From assembly GCF_030269685.1 (NCBI RefSeq), contig NZ_BSTT01000011.1, positions 1-64,000 of the forward strand: a stretch of 64,000 nt of DNA, written 5' to 3'. Below the pieces are notes generated by a model, which was given only the letters and a program-made list of their open reading frames with translations, was not told where the DNA came from and searched no databases. The stretch is from Actinomycetospora sp. NBRC 106378 (GTDB lineage: Bacteria > Actinomycetota > Actinomycetes > Mycobacteriales > Pseudonocardiaceae). Position 1 is the stretch's first letter; every line of letters begins with the position of its first letter. The position numbers and the translations under genes were made by a program. Positions 41,769-49,810 of the stretch are shown here, in pieces.

Positions 41769-42751
41769 GCCAGGTCGATCCGGTACCGGGTCAGCGCCAG
41801 TGCCGCGTGCTCGGACGGGGCGGGTTCGTCGTCGCCCACCACGCAGGCGTCCAGCGCGCCGCGCAGCGTCGAGTCGTCGAGGTCGGTCCCGATCAGCACC
41901 AGACGGGCGCCGCGGGTGGTCAGTCGACCGGGCGCCGGGCGGACGCGGATCGCCGTGCCGACCGTCTGCACCTCCCAGACGTCCGGGGTCTCGGCGAAGC
42001 CCTCACCGCCGCCGTCGGGAAGCCGCACGATGCCCTTCATCCGCACCACGCCCGGAGGGCCGGACTCGAGGAACGCCGCGAGGCGCGCGGCGTCGAGCGG
42101 GCGCTCCGAGGTGAAGGACACGCTCGACGCGGCCACGTGCGGGTGCTCCCCGTCGGCCTCGCGGAGCAGCGCGTCGAGGGTGAGCTGCGCGGGCTGCGGG
42201 CGATGCACCGGGTCGACCAGCAGCGCCGGGTCCAGCGCGCCGTGCGAGGTCCCGATCACCGCCCCCGGCGCCACCGCGCGCACCTCCTCGACCGCCGCGG
42301 CGCCGCACCGGTCCAGCCCGTTCACGACGGCGAGGTCGGCCAGGCGGGCGTGCTCGAGGTCCGGCGCGCAGGCGTCGAGGACGGCGACGAGGCCGCCGTA
42401 GACCGCGTGCGGGTCGGGCGAGGCGAGCAGCAGGCGGACCAGCTCCCGGGGTTCGGCGAGTCCGCTCGCCTCGACGACGACGAGGTCGAGCCCGGTCGCG
42501 GGCGCGACGAGGTCGGCGAGCACGGCGGACAGCCCGTCGGCGTCGGTGACGCAGCACAGGCAGCCGTTCGACAGCGCCGTCACCGACGACGCCTGCCCCG
42601 CCACCAGCATCGCGTCGATCCCGAGGGCGCCGAAGTCGTTCACCACGACGCCGATCCGGGTCCCGTCGGCGTGCCGGAGCAGATGGTTGACCAGCGAGGA
42701 CTTGCCGACCCCGAGGTGGCCTGCGACGAGGACCACGGGCACGGTGCGCAC
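41738..42751 (-). CDS. CobW/COG0523-family GTPase
   Basis: A 337-residue metal-chaperone GTPase. Walker A is GHLGVGKSS at 11-19, the metal-binding CxCC motif is NGCLCCVTD, and VVVEASGLAEP follows; the C-terminal CobW domain ends the protein. Such proteins handle zinc or cobalt under metal shortage. The GTG at 42751 starts RTVPVVLVAG. The last nine or so residues are encoded by a unit of the repeat array. Confidence 0.87.
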   Translation of the reverse strand: MRTVPVVLVAGHLGVGKSSLVNHLLRHADGTRIGVVVNDFGALGIDAMLVAGQASSVTALSNGCLCCVTDADGLSAVLADLVAPATGLDLVVVEASGLAEPRELVRLLLASPDPHAVYGGLVAVLDACAPDLEHARLADLAVVNGLDRCGAAAVEEVRAVAPGAVIGTSHGALDPALLVDPVHRPQPAQLTLDALLREADGEHPHVAASSVSFTSERPLDAARLAAFLESGPPGVVRMKGIVRLPDGGGEGFAETPDVWEVQTVGTAIRVRPAPGRLTTRGARLVLIGTDLDDSTLRGALDACVVGDDEPAPSEHAALALTRYRIDLAPARGAHTSV

Positions 42752-42769
42752 GGGTCGAGCATAGGGTCG

Positions 42770-43951
42770 GTGATCGTGCGTCCCCTGGAAGGCATCCGCG
42801 TCCTGGATCTGTCGAGGGTGCTGGCAGGCCCGTTCGCCACGCAGTGGCTCGGCGAGATGGGCGCCGACGTGATCAAGGTCGAGCCCCCGGCCGGCGACGA
42901 CACGCGGGGCTGGGGCCCGCCCTTCCTCGGCGACGACGAGCACCGGCAGTCGCTGTACTACCTGTCGACGAACCGCAACAAGCGCGGCATCGTGCTCGAC
43001 CTGTCCACCGACCAGGGCCAGGAGGCCGCGCGCCGCCTCGCCGACCGGGCCGACGTCCTCGTCGAGAACTTCCGTCCCGGGACGCTGGAGCGCTGGGGGC
43101 TGGACTTCGCGACGTTGAGCGCGCGGAACGAGGGGCTCATCCACCTCGCGGTCTCCGGTTTCGGCCAGACCGGGCCCTACCGCGACAAGCCCGGCTACGA
43201 CGTGCTCGCCCAGGCGATGGGCGGACTGATGAGCCTGACGGGCGAGCCCGACGGGCCGCCGACGAAGGTCGGCCTGCCGATCGCCGACCTCAACGCGGGC
43301 ACGTGGGCGATCGTCGGGGTCCTCATGGCCCTGCACGCCCGGCACACCACCGGGCGCGGCCAGTACCTCGACGTGTCCCTGCTCGACACCCAGACGGCCT
43401 GGCACACCTATGCGGCCCAGGCCGTCTTCCACGACCAGCGGCGCGCCCGTCGGCTCGGCGTCGCCCACCCCACGGTGGTGCCCTACCAGGCGATGGCGTG
43501 CGCCGACGGGCCGCTGGTGGTCGCGGTGGGCAGCGAGCGGCTGTGGCGGCGGTTCTGCGGTGTGCTCGGGCTCGACGCGCTGGTCGACGACCCGCGGTTC
43601 GCCACCAACGCCGACCGGGCGCAGCACCGCGAGGAGCTCATGGCGCTCGTCGAGGAGGTCATGACGACCGGGCCGGCCGAGCAGTGGGCCGGGGCGTTCG
43701 AGGCGGCGGGCGTCCCCAGCGGGCCGATCAACACCCTCGACGACCTGTACGCCACGCCGTGGTCGTACGAGCGCGGCCACCACGTGACGCTCGACCACCC
43801 CGGGGTCGGCACCTACGTCGGCACGGGCTTCCCGGTGCACGCGAGCGACACCCCGGCCGCGCCGTCCGGGCCGCCGCCGACGATGGGCCAGCACACCGCC
43901 GAGGTGCTGCGCGAGATCGGCTACACCGACGAGGAGATCGCCCGCTTCTGA
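42770..43951 (+). CDS. CoA-transferase family III (CaiB/Frc type)
   Basis: A 393-residue protein with VLDLSRVLAGPFATQWLGEM at the start, the CoA-binding GADVIKVEPP, and VGLPIADLNAGTWA, which holds the aspartate that forms the acyl anhydride. Family III enzymes move CoA between carboxylic acids; the acids here are unknown. It is divergent from the CobW gene, with 18 nt between starts, and convergent with an amidohydrolase. Confidence 0.88.
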   Translation: MIVRPLEGIRVLDLSRVLAGPFATQWLGEMGADVIKVEPPAGDDTRGWGPPFLGDDEHRQSLYYLSTNRNKRGIVLDLSTDQGQEAARRLADRADVLVENFRPGTLERWGLDFATLSARNEGLIHLAVSGFGQTGPYRDKPGYDVLAQAMGGLMSLTGEPDGPPTKVGLPIADLNAGTWAIVGVLMALHARHTTGRGQYLDVSLLDTQTAWHTYAAQAVFHDQRRARRLGVAHPTVVPYQAMACADGPLVVAVGSERLWRRFCGVLGLDALVDDPRFATNADRAQHREELMALVEEVMTTGPAEQWAGAFEAAGVPSGPINTLDDLYATPWSYERGHHVTLDHPGVGTYVGTGFPVHASDTPAAPSGPPPTMGQHTAEVLREIGYTDEEIARF

Positions 43952-43967
43952 CCGGGGCGCGCGGCCC

Positions 43968-44840
43968 TCAGAGCCCCAGCAGCCGCCGGGCGTTGTCCTT
44001 GAGGATGCGCGGACGCACGTCGTCGGGGAGGTCCAGCGCCGCGAAGTCGCGCTGCCAGCGGTCCGGGGTGAGCACCGGGTAGTCCGACCCGAACAACACC
44101 TTGTCGGCCAGCCACCGCCCGGCGGCCCGGACCAGCTGGGGCGGGAAGTACGTCGGGGACCACCCGGAGAGGTCGATGAACACGTTGGCCTTGTGCGTCG
44201 CGACCGAGATGGCGGCGTCCTGCCAGGGCACGCTCGGGTGGGCCATGACGATCGTCAGCTCGGCGAAGTCGGCCGCGACGTCGTCGAGCAGCATCGGGTC
44301 GGAGTACCGCAGCTTGATCCCGCGCCCGCCGGGCAGGCCCGCTCCGATCCCGGTCTGGCCGGTGTGGAAGACGACCGGGACGCCGAGCTCGGTGATCGCC
44401 TCGTAGAGCGGGTAGTACCGGCGGTCGTGCGGCTCGAAGCCCTGCAGGCTGGGGTGGAACTTGAACCCGCGCACGCCGTGGTCGGCGACGAGCGAGCGGA
44501 TGCGCCGCACCGAGGCCGCACCCCCGTGCGGGTCGACCGAGCCGAACGGGATGAGCACGTCGGCGTGCGCCGCGGCGCGGTCGGCGATCTCCTCGCTGGA
44601 CAGCGCCGGGTGCCCGGTCGCGCTGGTGGCGTCGACGGTGAACACGACCGCCGCCGTGTTCCGCTCGCGGTAGTAGGCCGCGATGTCCTCGACGGTCGGG
44701 GTCCGGTTCTCCCCCGCCTTGAAGTAGCCGGCCGACGCGTCGAGCAGTTCCGGGTCCAGCGAGCAGTGGCCGTGCGCGTCGGCCTCGACGTGGACGTGCA
44801 CGTCGATCGCGTCCAGCGCATCGAGGGTGGAGCTGTCCAT
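43968..44840 (-). CDS. amidohydrolase-2 family metal-dependent hydrolase
   Basis: A 290-residue TIM-barrel protein of the ACMSD-like amidohydrolase 2 group. Metal ligands appear as DVHVHV (HxH), GFKFHPS, VVFHTGQTG and FGSDYPV. Members are decarboxylases or hydrolases of small acids. It is adjacent to a CoA-transferase but on the other strand, so a joint pathway is only a guess. Confidence 0.85.
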   Translation of the reverse strand: MDSSTLDALDAIDVHVHVEADAHGHCSLDPELLDASAGYFKAGENRTPTVEDIAAYYRERNTAAVVFTVDATSATGHPALSSEEIADRAAAHADVLIPFGSVDPHGGAASVRRIRSLVADHGVRGFKFHPSLQGFEPHDRRYYPLYEAITELGVPVVFHTGQTGIGAGLPGGRGIKLRYSDPMLLDDVAADFAELTIVMAHPSVPWQDAAISVATHKANVFIDLSGWSPTYFPPQLVRAAGRWLADKVLFGSDYPVLTPDRWQRDFAALDLPDDVRPRILKDNARRLLGL

Positions 44841-44885
44841 GCCCCCACCCCACCACGTCGGCCGATCGGCGCGTCGGCCGAGCGA

Positions 44886-45038
44886 CTACCGCGGAACGTG
44901 CCCCCGGGTCTCCTCCGGGGAGGTGCGCGGCGCGGGGACCGGCGCGCGCCCGGCCGCCTCCGCCCAGGCCATCATCGCCGCGCGGTAGAACTCCCACCGC
45001 AGCTCGTCGTCCGTGATCTCCGTCGGCATCGTGCCCAC
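44886..45038 (-). CDS. small acyl-carrier-free hypothetical protein of 50 residues
   Basis: A short reading frame from the GTG at 45038 (GAGGGGGG 7 nt upstream) or the ATG at 45029. It reads MPTEITDDELRWEFYRAAMM, then AWAEAAGRAP, and ends GHVPR. It looks like an amphipathic helix followed by a Pro-rich tail. No family was recognised. Its codon use is like its neighbours'. It follows the ABC-class ATPase gene on the same strand. Confidence 0.5.
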   Translation of the reverse strand: MGTMPTEITDDELRWEFYRAAMMAWAEAAGRAPVPAPRTSPEETRGHVPR

Positions 45039-45150
45039 GACCCGCCCCCCTCGCGCTCCCCCTCGACCCCGTGATCGCGCAGCGTCGCACAGACTTGCGT
45101 CCTACCGGGCAGTCATCACCCGTTCGCCACATCGATCGACCACGGAGCGT

Positions 45151-46824
45151 CTATCGCCGGAGCGAGTGCACCCGTAGCGACCGGAGCCGGTTCACGGCCG
45201 CCGCGATCTCGTGGCGGCGCGGCAGCGCCAGGTCGGCCGGGTCCCGCGGGCCGTCGCGCAGCGCGTCGATCCCCTCGCGGGCGATCTGCGCGTCGACGAG
45301 GTCGAGCCCCTCGGCGAGGGTGACCGACCCGTCGAGCACGTGGTCGCCGAGCAGCGCCAGCGCGCGCCCGATCCCCGTGACCTGCGAGCGGTCGACCACC
45401 TGCTCGACCGCCGACAGGTCCACGTCGTCCTCGCCGAAGGTCAGCGTGTCGGTGCCGCGGGCGGTGATGCGCCGCTTGCCCTGGCGCCCGGACGGGTCGA
45501 GCGAGCCCGGGTCGACGACCCGCGCGGCGACCGCCGGGAACCCGGAGTGCTCCTGCGCGCGTCCCGGCGTCGAGGCGGCGATCTCGTGCGCCCGTGCCGT
45601 GACCTCGCTCGCGACGTACGACGACATCATGATCACCGTGTCGGCCACCCCGAGGTAGTCGCCCGACCCGCCCATCACCAGCACCGACGACACCCCGCGC
45701 TCGGCGTGCAGCGGACGGATGCGTTCCACGTACGGCACGAGCGGTTCGGTCGCGATGAGCTGCTGCATGCGGGCGTCGCGGATCATCATGTTCGTCGCGG
45801 ACGTGTCCTCGTCGACGAGCAGGACGCCCGCGCCGGCCTCGATCGCCTCGACCATCGAGGCCGCCTGGCTGGTGGAGCCGGACGCGTTCGTCGTCGAGAA
45901 GTCGTCCGTCGGCTCCCCCGACGGCAGGTGCGAGACGAACGCGGACACGTCGCTGCGCACCACGCTGCGCCCGTCCTCCGCGCGCACCTTCACCGCGTCG
46001 GCCCGCGCGACGACCTGCTCGCGCCCGTCGCCGGGCCCGTGGTCGTGCACGCCCGCCTCGATCGCCCGCAGCAGCGTCGACTTGCCGTGGTAGCCGCCAC
46101 CGACGATCAGCGTCACGCCCTCCGGGATCCCCATCCCGACGACGGGTCCCGCGTTCGGCGTCTCCAGCGTCACCCGGAGGCCCTCCGGCGCGGCGAAGGG
46201 CGTGGCCCGCCCGAGGGGCCGGTCGTCGACGCCGGACCGGCGGGGCAGGACCGCGCCGTCGGCCACGAACGCGACCAGGCCCCGGGCAGCCAGGGCGGCC
46301 CGGAGCGCGACCGCGTCCTCGACGGTGGCCGCGAACGCCCGGGCGGCACCACGCTCGTCGTCGGAGAGGGCCTCCCAGCGCAGCGTGGCGACGGCGGCCG
46401 GGAGCGTCTCCCCCAGCAGCGTCGCCGCCTCGCGCCCGAGGATGCGCCGCTTCGGGCCGGGCAGCGGCGCGCCCAGCTCGACCACGACCGTCCCGTCGTC
46501 GAGCACCCGCCCGGCCGTCCGGTCGAGCACCTCCTGGCCGCCCGCGTCGAGCTGCAGGGGCGTGCCGCGCAGCTGCCGGTGGAGACGACGGAGCAGGAAG
46601 GTGGCGTGGGCGCGGCGGCGGTCCGCCGTGGTGGTGAGCTCCTCCGGGGCGGCGCCGGGCAGCGTGACGCGGACCCGCGACGGCGGCGCGAACGGGTCGG
46701 CCTGGGCGCGGACGACCTCGACCGTGCCGTGCTCGAGCGGCCACTCGCCGACCACGGAGCGGTATCGGGCGTAGCTCTGCCCGTCGAGGTCGCGGAGGGT
46801 GGCGGCGAGATCACGTCGGGACAC
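45151..46824 (-). CDS. ABC-class ATPase domain protein (COG3044 type)
   Basis: A 557-residue soluble ATPase with no membrane helix. Walker A is GGGYHGKST at 242-250; VLLVDEDTSATN holds Walker B; GSTSQAASM stands in the signature position. The N-terminal half (RYRSVVGEWPLEHG, then AHATFLLRRLHRQL) is typical for this group of stand-alone ABC-like ATPases of unknown function. Some relatives are linked to RNA or stress, but no role is established. Confidence 0.85.
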   Translation of the reverse strand: MSRRDLAATLRDLDGQSYARYRSVVGEWPLEHGTVEVVRAQADPFAPPSRVRVTLPGAAPEELTTTADRRRAHATFLLRRLHRQLRGTPLQLDAGGQEVLDRTAGRVLDDGTVVVELGAPLPGPKRRILGREAATLLGETLPAAVATLRWEALSDDERGAARAFAATVEDAVALRAALAARGLVAFVADGAVLPRRSGVDDRPLGRATPFAAPEGLRVTLETPNAGPVVGMGIPEGVTLIVGGGYHGKSTLLRAIEAGVHDHGPGDGREQVVARADAVKVRAEDGRSVVRSDVSAFVSHLPSGEPTDDFSTTNASGSTSQAASMVEAIEAGAGVLLVDEDTSATNMMIRDARMQQLIATEPLVPYVERIRPLHAERGVSSVLVMGGSGDYLGVADTVIMMSSYVASEVTARAHEIAASTPGRAQEHSGFPAVAARVVDPGSLDPSGRQGKRRITARGTDTLTFGEDDVDLSAVEQVVDRSQVTGIGRALALLGDHVLDGSVTLAEGLDLVDAQIAREGIDALRDGPRDPADLALPRRHEIAAAVNRLRSLRVHSLRR

Positions 46825-46867
46825 GGGCGCGGGAGTGCCCGGCGGGCGGCCCGGCCATACTGGGAGC

Positions 46868-47239
46868 GTGATCGTTCCCCTCGCCTGGGTCGTCGGCCTG
46901 GCGGGCCTCGCATGGGCCCTGTGGTGCGGGGTGGCCGCGGCGCTGGACCAGGCGCCGACGTACTACCACCGCCTCGCCCTGGTGGGCCTCGAGGTGCTCG
47001 CGCTGGTCCAGGCGGTCATCGCGGTCGTGCTGCTGGTCGTGGCGCCGGGCCGGTCGGGCGGGGCGGTGGCGGAGATCGTCGGGTACCTCATCGCCCTGCT
47101 CGTGGTGCTGCCGATCGGGGCGGCCCTCGCATACGGGGAGCGCAGCCGGTACGGCTCGGTGGTGCTGGCGATCGCGGGCGTGACGTTCGCGGTGCTGGTG
47201 CTGCGGACCACGCAGGTGTGGGAGGTGACGGGTGTCTGA
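46868..47239 (+). CDS. small four-helix membrane protein
   Basis: A 123-residue protein with four hydrophobic helices and short polar loops, starting at the GTG at 46868. No family was recognised. Its stop overlaps the next gene's start by 8 nt, so the two membrane proteins are co-translated. The start is divergent from the ABC-class ATPase. Confidence 0.7.
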   Translation: MIVPLAWVVGLAGLAWALWCGVAAALDQAPTYYHRLALVGLEVLALVQAVIAVVLLVVAPGRSGGAVAEIVGYLIALLVVLPIGAALAYGERSRYGSVVLAIAGVTFAVLVLRTTQVWEVTGV

Positions 47240-47630
47240 GGTGACCGAGCGTCGTCTCAACAGCGGGCCGGGAAAGGTGCTGCTCGCGGTCTACGTGCTG
47301 TTCGCGATCTCGGCGGGCGCCCGGGCGCTCTACCAGATCGCGACCCAGTTCCCGGTCGCCCCGCTCGCCTACCTGCTCTCCGCGTTCTCGGCGGCGGTGT
47401 ACATCCTCGCGGCGGTCGCGATCGGTCGCCGGAAGCGACGGTTGGCCCTGGTCGCGGTGTGGATCGAGCTGGTCGGCGTCATCGGGATCGGGCTCTTCAC
47501 GCTGCTCGCGCCGCAGGACTTCGCGGACGACACCGTCTGGACCGACTTCGGCATCGGCTACGGCCTCTTCCCCCTGATCCTGCCGGTCCTGGGCCTGCTC
47601 TGGTTGTTCCGATCCACCGATCGGTCCTGA
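47232..47630 (+). CDS. small four-helix membrane protein
   Basis: A 132-residue protein with a short charged N terminus and four transmembrane helices (LLAVYVLFAISAG; LAYLLSAFSAAVYILAAV; ALVAVWIELVGVIGIGLF; LFPLILPVLGLLWLF). It resembles integral membrane proteins common in actinobacteria that have no assigned role. It overlaps the previous gene and may form a complex with it. Confidence 0.72.
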   Translation: MSEVTERRLNSGPGKVLLAVYVLFAISAGARALYQIATQFPVAPLAYLLSAFSAAVYILAAVAIGRRKRRLALVAVWIELVGVIGIGLFTLLAPQDFADDTVWTDFGIGYGLFPLILPVLGLLWLFRSTDRS

Positions 47631-47642
47631 TACCGTACTGGT

Positions 47643-48494
47643 GTGAGCACGCACACGCTGCCGCTGCCCGGGGTCGAGCTGGTCTTCGACGTGCTGGGCG
47701 CCGACCACGGCCGTCCCCTGGTGATGATCGGCCAGCCGATGACGGCGGACGGCTTCCACGCCCTGGCGTCGCACCTGCCCGACCGGCGGGTCGTGCTGTA
47801 CGACCCCCGCGGTCTCGGCCGGTCGGTCCGCTCCGACGGCGACGACACCTCGGTGCCCGAGGTCCAGGCGGAAGACCTGCACGCGCTGGTGGCGTCGCTG
47901 GGCGCCGGTCCGGTCGACGTGTTCGCGTCGAGTGGCGGGGCGGTGACGGCCCTGGCGTGGGTGGCGGCCCACCCGGACGACGTCGCGACCCTCGTGGCCC
48001 ACGAACCCCCGCTGATCGGCGTCCTGCCCGACGCCGAGGCCGCCGGACGCGGCTTCGACGGGTGGCGCCAGGTGTACGCCGAGCGCGGTTGGGGCGCGGG
48101 CATGGCGGCCTTCATCGCGTACACGTCGTGGTCCGGCGAGTACACCGAGGAGTACCTCGCGCAGCCCGCTCCCGACCCGGCTGCGTTCGGCATGCCCACC
48201 TCCGACGACGGCTCCCGGAACGACCCGCTGCTCAGCGACCGCGCGCTCGCGGTCGTCCGGTACCGGCCGGACCTCCAGGCGCTGACGGCCGCCCCCACGC
48301 GCGTGCTCCTCGCGGTCGGGGAGGAGACCGGCGACACCTTCACCGCTCGCACCACCCGCGCGTTGGCCGAACAGCTGGGCCAGGACGTGGTCGTCTTCCC
48401 CGGCGGGCACGGTGGATTCGCGGCCGAGGACGCGCCGTGGCCCGGCCAGGCCAGGGCGTTCGCCGTGCGGCTCCGCGAGGTCCTGGGCTCCTGA
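47643..48494 (+). CDS. alpha/beta hydrolase
   Basis: A 283-residue soluble alpha/beta hydrolase. VVLYDPRGLGRS is the strand 4 region; the nucleophile serine is in VFASSGGAVTA; the final histidine is in FPGGHGGFAAED. The starting MSTHTLPLPGVELVFDVLG is typical of the family. Substrate unknown. The gene is followed directly by the second repeat array. Confidence 0.85.
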   Translation: MSTHTLPLPGVELVFDVLGADHGRPLVMIGQPMTADGFHALASHLPDRRVVLYDPRGLGRSVRSDGDDTSVPEVQAEDLHALVASLGAGPVDVFASSGGAVTALAWVAAHPDDVATLVAHEPPLIGVLPDAEAAGRGFDGWRQVYAERGWGAGMAAFIAYTSWSGEYTEEYLAQPAPDPAAFGMPTSDDGSRNDPLLSDRALAVVRYRPDLQALTAAPTRVLLAVGEETGDTFTARTTRALAEQLGQDVVVFPGGHGGFAAEDAPWPGQARAFAVRLREVLGS

Positions 48495-48508
48495 CGGCGG
48501 GTCGGTGC

Positions 48509-48953
48509 GCGTCACGCACACACTCCGCCGGGCTGGACCACCGACTCCCGCGACGCGTCACGCACACACTTCGCCGGGCTGGACCGTCGACTCCCACCAC
48601 CCCGACGCGTCACGCACACACTCCGCCCGGCCACCGCCGCGAGGTGCGCACCACGCAGGTCTGCAGCCGACCGAACCTGCCCCACGTACCACTCGCGCTC
48701 GCGCCGGCCACCGTCCCGCCCTCGGAGTAGGTGCGACGAGCAGGGGTTGCACGCCACGACCGTCCGACTCCCGGAGATGTGTGCGCCACGCGCTGGGAAC
48801 GCCCGCACCTGTCGCCCTGCTCGCCGAACCGTGTGCGCGACGCGCAGGGGTGGCCGGCTCCGACGGGCCGACCCACCGAACTGTGTGCGCCACGCGCAGG
48901 GGTCCCCAGAACCGACCGCCCCTCCGGCCGAACTGTGTGCGCCACGCGCAGCG
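48509..48953. repeat. inward-facing repeat array 2, 52-bp period
   Basis: Three units GCGTCACGCACACACT (48509, 48555, 48607; spacing 46 and 52) point toward units TGTGTGCGCCACGCGCAGGG (48778, 48830, 48882, 48934; spacing exactly 52 each), with a degenerate unit near 48728. Both sorts share a TGTGTGCG..ACGC core on opposite strands. On the right side the conserved part extends left to CCGAAC, giving about 27 bp conserved and 25 bp variable. Because 52 is not a multiple of 3, a protein repeat is excluded. The region lies between two convergent genes and holds no other gene. Confidence 0.85.
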
Positions 48954-48955
48954 CA

Positions 48956-49744
48956 TCAGCCGAGCCCGGTGCCCTCCACCCCGCGGCGCCAGTAGCCGTC
49001 GAGGTCGATCCACTCCGTGGGCAGCAGGTCACGCAGGCGCCGGCGGACGGGGCGCAGCGCCGACGCCTCGGCGCCCATCCACACGAGGCCGTCGCCCTCG
49101 GGGCGCGACCAGCCGTCGACCGCGTCCCCGAGCAGCGTCGTCGTCCCCGGCTCGGCGCCGTCCCGACGCAGCCACTGCACCGACATCCCCGCCGGTCCCG
49201 GCAACGTCTGCTCCTCGCCCGCGTCCGCGACCTCGATGAACACGGTGCCCACGGCGTCCGACGGCAGCGACCGCAGCCACCGCCCCAGGGCCGGCAGGGC
49301 GGTCTCGTCGCCGCCGAGCAGGTACCAGTCGCGGGGATCGTGCCGCAGCGACGAGCGCGGGCCGTACAGCCAGAGGGCCCCGCCCGGGTCCTCCACCCAC
49401 GCGCCCGCGAGCCCGTGTCCGTGCCGCACGAAATCGATCTCGACGACCCCGTCGGCCACCGACCGCACCGTGTACTCCCGGTACGGCCGGGGCCGCCCCG
49501 GCAACGGGGCCACCAGCCCCCGCGGGCCGATCTCGGGGCGGGAAGCCTCGGCAGCACCCGACGTCGGGAAGAAGAGCTTGGCGTGGTCGGTGGGGCCGGA
49601 GACGGGGAGCCCGTCGACGTCCCCGGCGAACCGCACCCGGCGCATCCGCGGGGTGACCTCGGAGACGTCGACGACCTCGACCCGCACCGGTTCGACGTCG
49701 TCGTGGGCCTGCGCGGAGATCACGGGGGCATTGCGAACGACCAT
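48956..49744 (-). CDS. siderophore-interacting FAD-binding protein
   Basis: A 262-residue flavoprotein of the SIP family that reduces ferric siderophores with NAD(P)H. It has DHAKLFFP near the start, the FAD-binding RPYREYTVRSV, the WYLLGGDETALPAL stretch and ends with GYWRRGVEG, the family signature. No siderophore genes lie close. The stop codon sits 3 nt past the last repeat unit. Confidence 0.88.
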   Translation of the reverse strand: MVVRNAPVISAQAHDDVEPVRVEVVDVSEVTPRMRRVRFAGDVDGLPVSGPTDHAKLFFPTSGAAEASRPEIGPRGLVAPLPGRPRPYREYTVRSVADGVVEIDFVRHGHGLAGAWVEDPGGALWLYGPRSSLRHDPRDWYLLGGDETALPALGRWLRSLPSDAVGTVFIEVADAGEEQTLPGPAGMSVQWLRRDGAEPGTTTLLGDAVDGWSRPEGDGLVWMGAEASALRPVRRRLRDLLPTEWIDLDGYWRRGVEGTGLG

Positions 49745-49810
49745 GTCGGGTCACCGTAATCGGTGACTGCCCGCGCCGACCGTCGCGGTCCTCCGGCACG
49801 ATCCTCGCCC

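Noticed and set aside
48509-48953. A CRISPR array
   Set aside because: Repeats are degenerate, the two halves face each other, spacers are compositionally alike and no cas gene lies in the window.
48412-49557. Open frames through the repeat array giving peptides with repeated CVRHAQ or ELCAPRAG segments
   Set aside because: The 52-bp period shifts frame in each unit, so these are not real protein repeats.
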